From Lawsonibacter sp. (GTDB lineage Bacteria; Bacillota; Clostridia; Oscillospirales; Oscillospiraceae), in assembly GCA_022798855.1 (NCBI GenBank), contig JAAWNI010000143.1, positions 1 to 5,774 of the forward strand: 5,774 nucleotides of DNA, given 5' to 3'. Below, in pieces: positions 1 through 3,578 of this stretch. The notes under the pieces were generated by a model. It was given only the letters and a program-made list of their open reading frames with translations, was not told the DNA's origin and did not search any database. The first letter of the stretch is position 1. The number at the start of each line of letters is the position of its first letter. The position numbers were made by a program, and so were the translations under genes.

Positions 1-984
1 TTAAAGGTGGAGCGGGGCAACCGGGTCTTTCCCGCCTCCGACAAGTCCATCGACATCATCGACGCCCTGTTTTTCGAGTTGAAGCGGCTGAACGTGACCC
101 TGACAACATGGCAGCGCGTGTCCAGTGTGACCTTGAAGGACGGCGCGGTATCCAGTGTAGAAATTGGTACAGCCAGGGACAAATGGGGCTGGGGAGAGCC
201 CTGCAAGGCTGTGGTCCTGGCCACCGGCGGGCTGTCCTACCCCGCCACCGGCTCCACCGGCGACGGCCTGTGGATCGCCGAGGAGCTGGGCCACACCATT
301 GTGGACCCCAAACCCTCCCTGGTGCCGCTGGAGTCCCCCGACCCCTTCTGCGCCCAAATGCAGGGGCTGGCCCTGAAAAACGTCACTCTGACAGTAAAAA
401 ACGGCAAAAAAAAGACGGTCTTCCAGGAGCAGGGGGAGCTGTTGTTCACCCATTTCGGCCTGTCCGGGCCGCTGGTGCTGTCGGCCAGCGCCCACATGCG
501 GGACTTCGGCAAGGACCAGTACACCTGCGCCATCGACCTAAAACCCGCCCTGGACGAGCCCACCCTGGACGCCCGGCTGGTGCGGGAGCTGTCCGCCGGG
601 GCCAACAAGGACATGGACAACCTCCTGGGGGCACTGGCCCCCCGGCTGCTGGTGCCCGTCCTGCTGGACCGGGGCAGGATTCCCGGGGGCAAAAAGGCCC
701 ACGACCTGACCAAGCAGGAGCGCCGCCGCCTGCTGGAGCTGTTTAAGCGCTTCACGGTTTCGGTGTCCGGCCCCCGGCCCGTGGACGAAGCGATCGCCAC
801 CTCCGGCGGGATAAAAGCCTCTGAGGTGGACCCGAAAACCATGATGAGCAAGAAAATCCCCGGCCTGTTCTTTGCCGGGGAGATGCTGGACGTGGACGCA
901 TACACCGGCGGGTTCAACCTGCAAATCGCCTGGGCCACCGGCCGGGCGGCGGGAGAAGGGGCAGCGGAGTATGTCCGGCTGTAA
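1..984 (+). CDS. HI0933/YhiN-family FAD-dependent oxidoreductase (aminoacetone oxidase-like), 5' partial
   Basis: The frame is open from base 1, so the gene starts upstream; the GTG at 7 is an internal valine, not a start. The 327 visible residues match the C-terminal four-fifths of the HI0933/YhiN flavoprotein family (normally about 400 residues), so roughly 80 residues, including the N-terminal GxGxxG dinucleotide fold, are missing. Visible family marks are RVFPASDKS (residues 8-16), the ATGG segment followed by TGSTGDG (from residue 74), the GLFFAGEMLDVDAYTGGFN block (about 288-306) that closes over FAD, and the AWATGRAAG end. The family is usually annotated as an aminoacetone oxidase-like or NAD(P)/FAD-dependent oxidoreductase; the true substrate is not established, and the protein should be cytoplasmic. 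In many Clostridia such a gene lies directly before cmk, but here about 1.26 kb of other sequence separates them. The family call is firm; the reaction is not. Confidence 0.9.
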   Translation, partial: LKVERGNRVFPASDKSIDIIDALFFELKRLNVTLTTWQRVSSVTLKDGAVSSVEIGTARDKWGWGEPCKAVVLATGGLSYPATGSTGDGLWIAEELGHTIVDPKPSLVPLESPDPFCAQMQGLALKNVTLTVKNGKKKTVFQEQGELLFTHFGLSGPLVLSASAHMRDFGKDQYTCAIDLKPALDEPTLDARLVRELSAGANKDMDNLLGALAPRLLVPVLLDRGRIPGGKKAHDLTKQERRRLLELFKRFTVSVSGPRPVDEAIATSGGIKASEVDPKTMMSKKIPGLFFAGEMLDVDAYTGGFNLQIAWATGRAAGEGAAEYVRL

Positions 985-997
985 ATAAGGAGTATTT

Positions 998-1546
998 ATG
1001 AAGGAACAGAGCAATTCAGATGTAAAGCTGGGCCGGTTTTTGAGCCTGGTCCTGCGCCACGACCCCAGCGCGGCGGGGGTTGCGCTGGACGAGCACGGCT
1101 GGGCGGACGTGGACGAGCTGCTGGCCGGGGTGAACCGTACCGGGCGGAAGATCGACATGGCCGTTTTGGAGCGCATCGTCCGGGAGAACAACAAACAGCG
1201 GTACGCCTTCAATGAGGGCCGCACCAAAATCCGGGCCAACCAGGGCCACTCCATTTCGGTGGACGTGGAGCTGAAAGAGGCGGAGCCGCCCAAGTACCTG
1301 TACCACGGCACGGCCAGCCGGTTCCTCCCCGCCATTCAGGCGGAGGGCATCCGGAAAATGAGCCGGCAGTACGTCCACCTGTCGGGGGATTTTGAAACCG
1401 CCATGGCGGTGGGCAGGCGGCACGGCATCCCGGTGGTGGTCACCATTGACGCGGCGGCCATGGCCCGGGACGGCGTAAGCTTCTACCGCGCTGAAAACGG
1501 CGTGTGGCTGTGCGGGCACGTGGAGCCGAAATATTTTGTGGGTTAA
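998..1546 (+). CDS. kptA: RNA 2'-phosphotransferase (Tpt1/KptA family)
   Basis: This is a 182-residue protein of normal length for bacterial KptA. The family moves an internal RNA 2'-phosphate to NAD+, giving 2'-OH RNA, nicotinamide and ADP-ribose 1''-2'' cyclic phosphate. The N-terminal winged-helix lobe (about 9-90) holds LSLVLRH (Arg20-His21), KQR (Arg68) and ANQGHS (80-85). The C-terminal NAD-binding lobe holds YHGT (102-105) and MSRQYVHLS (Arg123). These give the full Arg-His-Arg-Arg catalytic set by comparison with yeast Tpt1 (R23, H24, R71, R138), so it is probably active. The ATG at 998 follows AAGGAG (987-992) with a 5-nt gap. The gene sits 13 nt after the oxidoreductase, so the two are probably cotranscribed. 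Its TAA overlaps the stop of the opposing small gene. Bacteria lack the fungal-type tRNA splicing that makes 2'-phosphates, so the physiological substrate is unknown; some homologues are reported to ADP-ribosylate nucleic acid ends. Confidence 0.95.
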   Translation: MKEQSNSDVKLGRFLSLVLRHDPSAAGVALDEHGWADVDELLAGVNRTGRKIDMAVLERIVRENNKQRYAFNEGRTKIRANQGHSISVDVELKEAEPPKYLYHGTASRFLPAIQAEGIRKMSRQYVHLSGDFETAMAVGRRHGIPVVVTIDAAAMARDGVSFYRAENGVWLCGHVEPKYFVG

Positions 1547-1761
1547 CGCAGGTCGGCGTTCAGCGCGGCCCCGGTGCGCACCCCCAGCCGGAAGCCTTGG
1601 ACGGCGTAGTAGGACAGGGCCTTTTGCAAGTGCTGCCGCATGTCCGGGGCCAATTCGTTGCTGAGCAGGTCGAAACATACGGCTTCCGCATCATCTTTTG
1701 GTTGGCTTTCGATGTTGGGTCTGATATAATGGTCGTACATCCAGCGCATGAAGTCTGACAT
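1543..1761 (-). CDS. small hypothetical protein, 72 aa
   Basis: I cannot assign this gene a function. The chosen ATG (1761 reading down) has an AGGAG Shine-Dalgarno at 1775-1771 with a 9-nt gap. An in-frame GTG at 1797 would add 12 residues but lies at the predicted transcription start, and an ATG at 1770 directly abuts the AGGAG, so both are less likely. The product starts MSDFMRWMYDHYIRP, has an acidic stretch with a conserved-looking DLLSNELAPD segment, and ends in a helical part (SYYAVQGFRLGVRTG). It has no signal peptide or membrane segment, so it is probably a small cytoplasmic, mostly helical protein. A consensus-like promoter (1828-1800, minus strand) and a good RBS argue that it is a real gene. 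It is divergent from the XRE regulator at 1847 and shares its control region, which suggests the regulator controls it. A toxin-antitoxin role is possible but unsupported. Confidence 0.72.
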   Translation of the reverse strand: MSDFMRWMYDHYIRPNIESQPKDDAEAVCFDLLSNELAPDMRQHLQKALSYYAVQGFRLGVRTGAALNADLR

Positions 1762-1785
1762 AAATGACATCTCCTGACATGACAA
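1756..1785 (-). repeat. four short (A/T)TGTCA repeats around the RBS and start of the small minus-strand gene
   Basis: Read on the minus strand, TTGTCA (1785-1780) and ATGTCA (1780-1775, 1770-1765, 1761-1756) lie on both sides of the AGGAG Shine-Dalgarno; the last copy begins with the chosen start codon. They could be a binding site for a regulator or leftovers of a small tandem duplication at the start site. Short repeats like these can arise by chance. Confidence 0.4.
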
Positions 1786-1807
1786 GATTTGATACACTCA
1801 TTATAGA
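1779..1807 (+). promoter_or_regulatory. probable sigma-A promoter for the XRE regulator, overlapping the divergent promoter
   Basis: On the plus strand ATGACA (1779-1784, five of six matches to TTGACA) and TATAGA (1802-1807, four of six matches to TATAAT) are separated by 17 nt. The start would fall near 1814, giving a leader of about 33 nt with AAGGA (1835-1839). Its -10 shares bases with the -10 of the opposite promoter (1800-1805), so polymerase can probably occupy only one at a time. It is weaker than the divergent promoter by consensus match. Confidence 0.55.
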
Positions 1808-1823
1808 CGACCTAATTTGATAC
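1787..1823. promoter_or_regulatory. pair of 9-bp direct repeats, candidate operators of the XRE regulator
   Basis: ATTTGATAC occurs at 1787-1795 and again at 1815-1823, 28 bp apart start to start. One copy lies inside the -35/-10 spacer of each promoter, and the other lies at that promoter's predicted start point, so a bound protein could block both. The right copy continues into the imperfect palindrome TTGATACGTCAA (1817-1828); the left continues TTGATACACTCA. The small XRE gene beside it is the obvious candidate to bind, which is inference from position. Confidence 0.5.
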
Positions 1824-1828
1824 GTCAA
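1800..1828 (-). promoter_or_regulatory. sigma-A promoter for the small minus-strand gene
   Basis: On the minus strand the -35 is TTGACG (1828-1823) and the -10 is a perfect TATAAT (1805-1800), separated by exactly 17 nt. Transcription should begin near 1793, leaving a leader of about 32 nt that contains the AGGAG before the ATG at 1761. This is the best promoter match in the window. Confidence 0.8.
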
Positions 1829-1846
1829 GGGGTTAAGGAAAATTTT

Positions 1847-2065
1847 ATGGAAAAAGAATTGTTGATGTGCTTTGGGAGCCAGTTAAAGAAACTGCGGAAG
1901 GAAAAAGGCTTGACGCAGCAGAATATGGCTGACATGATGGGGACCACAATGCGCAATTACCAGCGCTATGAATATGGAATGATAAATGTCACGGCTACAA
2001 CGCTAAACTTTTTCGCCGATTTCTTCGGCGTGACCACCGACTACCTCCTGGGTCGGGGAGAGTAA
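1847..2065 (+). CDS. XRE/Cro-CI family helix-turn-helix transcriptional regulator, 72 aa
   Basis: This compact DNA-binding protein is essentially one Cro/CI-type HTH domain with no effector or dimerisation domain. The HTH core runs over about residues 10-67: LKKLRKEKGLTQQNMADMMG (13-32) forms helices 1-2, and TTMRNYQRYEYG (33-44) is the recognition helix region. The usual FFGVTTDYLLGR ending (59-70) follows. The ATG at 1847 is preceded by AAGGA (1835-1839) with a 7-nt gap; a TTG at 1817 in the same frame has no RBS and overlaps the candidate operator. The gene is visibly richer in A+T than its neighbours (AAA, TTG, AAT codons), which hints at a separate origin. It diverges from the small gene at 1761 and probably represses that gene and itself through the repeats at 1787-1823. 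No intrinsic terminator follows before the repeat element at 2088. Confidence 0.9.
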   Translation: MEKELLMCFGSQLKKLRKEKGLTQQNMADMMGTTMRNYQRYEYGMINVTATTLNFFADFFGVTTDYLLGRGE

Positions 2066-2087
2066 AGCCCGCGTCCCCCGCAGGGAA

Positions 2088-2217
2088 AAGCCCCCCTTGT
2101 TAAAGGGGGGAGGGCCACGAAGTGGCGGGGGGATTCCCCCCCCAACCTCGCGCAAAAACGGAATCCCTCCACCACCGCCTGCGGCGGCGGTCCCCCTCCC
2201 TTTGACAAGGGAGGCTT
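2088..2217. repeat. 130-bp MITE-like inverted-repeat element
   Basis: The element begins AAGCCCCCCTTGTTAAAGGG and ends in the inverted counterpart of AAGCCTCCCTTGTCAAAGGG; the outer 26 bp of the two arms match at 22 positions. Each arm also folds on itself: CCCCCCTT/AAGGGGGG (2091-2110) and GCCAC-GAA-GTGGC (2114-2126) on the left, ACCGCC/GGCGGT (2174-2191) and CCTCCCTT/AAGGGAGG (2195-2214) on the right. Both arms carry a GGGATTCC-type block on the inner side. There is no ORF and I see no clear target-site duplication. Such palindromes are widespread between genes in GC-rich Clostridia and are probably non-autonomous mobile or RNA-structure repeats. It could also slow transcription from the XRE gene into cmk, but no T-tract follows any of the hairpins. 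Confidence 0.75.
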
Positions 2218-2244
2218 GGGGGGAGCGGAAACGGAGCGATCAGC

Positions 2245-2919
2245 ATGAGTTTTAAAAGCATCGCCATCGACGGCCCCGCCGGGGCGGGCAAGAGCACGCT
2301 GGCCCGGAAGCTGGCGGAGAAGCTGGGCTATTTATACGTGGACACCGGGGCCATCTACCGCACGGTGGCGCTGAAAGCGCTGTGGGAGAAGGCGGACCCC
2401 GGGGACCCGGCCCAGGTGGCCCCCCTGCTGGAGGGCCTGGAGCTGCACATGGGCTATGAAAACGGCGAGCAGAAGATGTACCTGGAGGGGGAGGACGTAA
2501 GCGCGGCCATCCGGCGGCACAAGGTTTCCGGGGCCGCTTCCCAAATCTCCGCCATCCCGGAGGTGCGGGCCTTTCTGCTGGACTTCCAGCGGAAGCTGGC
2601 CCGGGAGGGCAATGTGGTGATGGATGGCCGGGACATCGGCACGGTGGTGCTGCCCGGCGCCGACGTGAAGATTTTCCTCACCGCCGCCCCGGAGGCCCGG
2701 GCCAGGCGGCGGCTGCGGGAGCTGGAGCAGCGGGGGGAGCCGGCTGATTTCGACGCCATACTCCGGGACATCAGGGACCGGGACTGGCAGGACGAGCACC
2801 GCCCCATCGCCCCCCTGCGGCAGGCGGCGGACGCCGTCCTGCTGGACACCACCGACTTAGATTTGGGGCTGAGCGTGAGCCGCCTGCTGGCCCTGGTAAA
2901 GGAGAAGATGGCCCAGTGA
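2245..2919 (+). CDS. cmk: (d)CMP kinase (cytidylate kinase)
   Basis: This cytoplasmic enzyme phosphorylates CMP and dCMP with ATP to CDP and dCDP, recycling cytidine nucleotides from RNA turnover and phospholipid synthesis. The 224-residue length is normal. The P-loop is GPAGAGKS (10-17), the nucleotide-monophosphate site shows DTGAIYR (33-39), and the signature DGRDIGTVV begins at Asp127. The LID-type region RDRDWQDEHRPIAPL (177-191) carries the arginines that bind phosphates, and the chain then gives the family's AADAVLLDTT. The ATG at 2245 follows GGAG (2233-2236) with an 8-nt gap; this RBS lies just outside the inverted-repeat element. It is the first gene of a tight cmk-plsC-ispH/rpsA operon and its TGA overlaps the plsC GTG. 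I see no good promoter right before it, so transcription may enter from upstream or start within the repeat. Confidence 0.97.
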   Translation: MSFKSIAIDGPAGAGKSTLARKLAEKLGYLYVDTGAIYRTVALKALWEKADPGDPAQVAPLLEGLELHMGYENGEQKMYLEGEDVSAAIRRHKVSGAASQISAIPEVRAFLLDFQRKLAREGNVVMDGRDIGTVVLPGADVKIFLTAAPEARARRRLRELEQRGEPADFDAILRDIRDRDWQDEHRPIAPLRQAADAVLLDTTDLDLGLSVSRLLALVKEKMAQ

Positions 2920-3578
2920 GGGAAGAGACAGCTGTAAAGTCAGAAAAGAGCGCGAAGGAGGCGCCGGGGCAGAGGAAAAAGCGGATGGACTGGTTTTTCC
3001 ACCTGCTGTACTGCATCGTCTGGCCCTATTTCCGGCTGATCCACCCCGTCCGGGCGGTGGGCCGGGAGAACATCCCCCAGGGCCCGGCGGTGATCTGCCC
3101 CAACCACACCACCGCCGGCGACCCCTTCTATGTGGTCTTCGCCTTTGGGTTCCGGTGGCCCATGCGGGCCATGGCCAAGGTCCAGATCATGCGGCTGCCC
3201 TTCATCGGGTGGCTGCTGTCCAAGGCGGGGGTCTTCGGCGTGGACCGGGACACCACCGACGTGCGGGCGGTGCGCACCGCCATGAAGTTCCTCAAGGAGG
3301 GCGACAAGCTGCTCATGTTCCCCGAGGGCACCCGGGTCCACGACGGCGAGGACGTCCAGGCCAAGGTGGGGGCCGCCCTCTTCGCCACCCGGACGGGGGT
3401 GCCGCTGCTTCCGGTGTACATACAGCGGAAAAAAAGGCGGTTCCGGCGTAATACCGTGGTGATCGGGGAACCCTATTACCCGGAGTTTGAGGGCCGCAAG
3501 CCCTCCAACGAGGCCCTCCAGGCCATGGCCCAGGACCTGATGGAGCGGGTCCGCCTCCTGGGGGAGGGCGTGGAATGA
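2916..3578 (+). CDS. plsC: 1-acyl-sn-glycerol-3-phosphate acyltransferase (PlsC family)
   Basis: The enzyme acylates lysophosphatidic acid at position 2 to give phosphatidic acid, the precursor of membrane phospholipids, and acts at the inner face of the membrane. All family blocks are visible: motif I NHTTAGD with catalytic His64 and Asp69, motif II GVFGVDR (105-111), motif III FPEGTR (135-140) and motif IV VPLLP (162-166). A hydrophobic stretch (about 26-42) near the N terminus probably anchors it. The GTG at 2916 overlaps the cmk stop (GTGA) and has GGAG at 2901-2904, 11 nt upstream, which fits translational coupling. An alternative ATG at 2985 (Met24) with AGAGGA 8 nt upstream would remove a highly charged K/E/R-rich leader of 23 residues; I cannot exclude it. 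The stop overlaps the start of the next gene (ATGA). Some family members use other lysophospholipids. Confidence 0.93.
   Translation: MREETAVKSEKSAKEAPGQRKKRMDWFFHLLYCIVWPYFRLIHPVRAVGRENIPQGPAVICPNHTTAGDPFYVVFAFGFRWPMRAMAKVQIMRLPFIGWLLSKAGVFGVDRDTTDVRAVRTAMKFLKEGDKLLMFPEGTRVHDGEDVQAKVGAALFATRTGVPLLPVYIQRKKRRFRRNTVVIGEPYYPEFEGRKPSNEALQAMAQDLMERVRLLGEGVE

Noticed and set aside
1016..1678. 220-codon minus-strand frame across kptA
   Set aside because: It lies opposite a gene with a complete catalytic motif set, in another frame from the small minus-strand gene, and has no convincing RBS or domain.
1504..1758. 84-codon plus-strand frame opposite the small minus-strand gene
   Set aside because: The promoter, RBS and protein-like composition favour the minus-strand gene; this frame has none of them.
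1762..1797. GTG start at 1797 adding 12 residues to the small minus-strand gene
   Set aside because: It would lie at the predicted transcription start with no RBS, whereas the ATG at 1761 has AGGAG at good spacing.
1817..1846. TTG start adding 10 residues to the XRE regulator
   Set aside because: There is no RBS, it falls within the operator-like repeat, and the ATG at 1847 has AAGGA at 7 nt.
2202..2207. Perfect TTGACA, possible -35 for cmk
   Set aside because: The bases 17-18 nt downstream (GCGGAA/CGGAAA) are not a -10, and the hexamer is part of the repeat hairpin loop.
2066..2244. CRISPR array or riboswitch in the palindromic gap before cmk
   Set aside because: There are no regularly spaced direct repeats with unique spacers, and the structure is an inverted repeat without any riboswitch motif I recognise.
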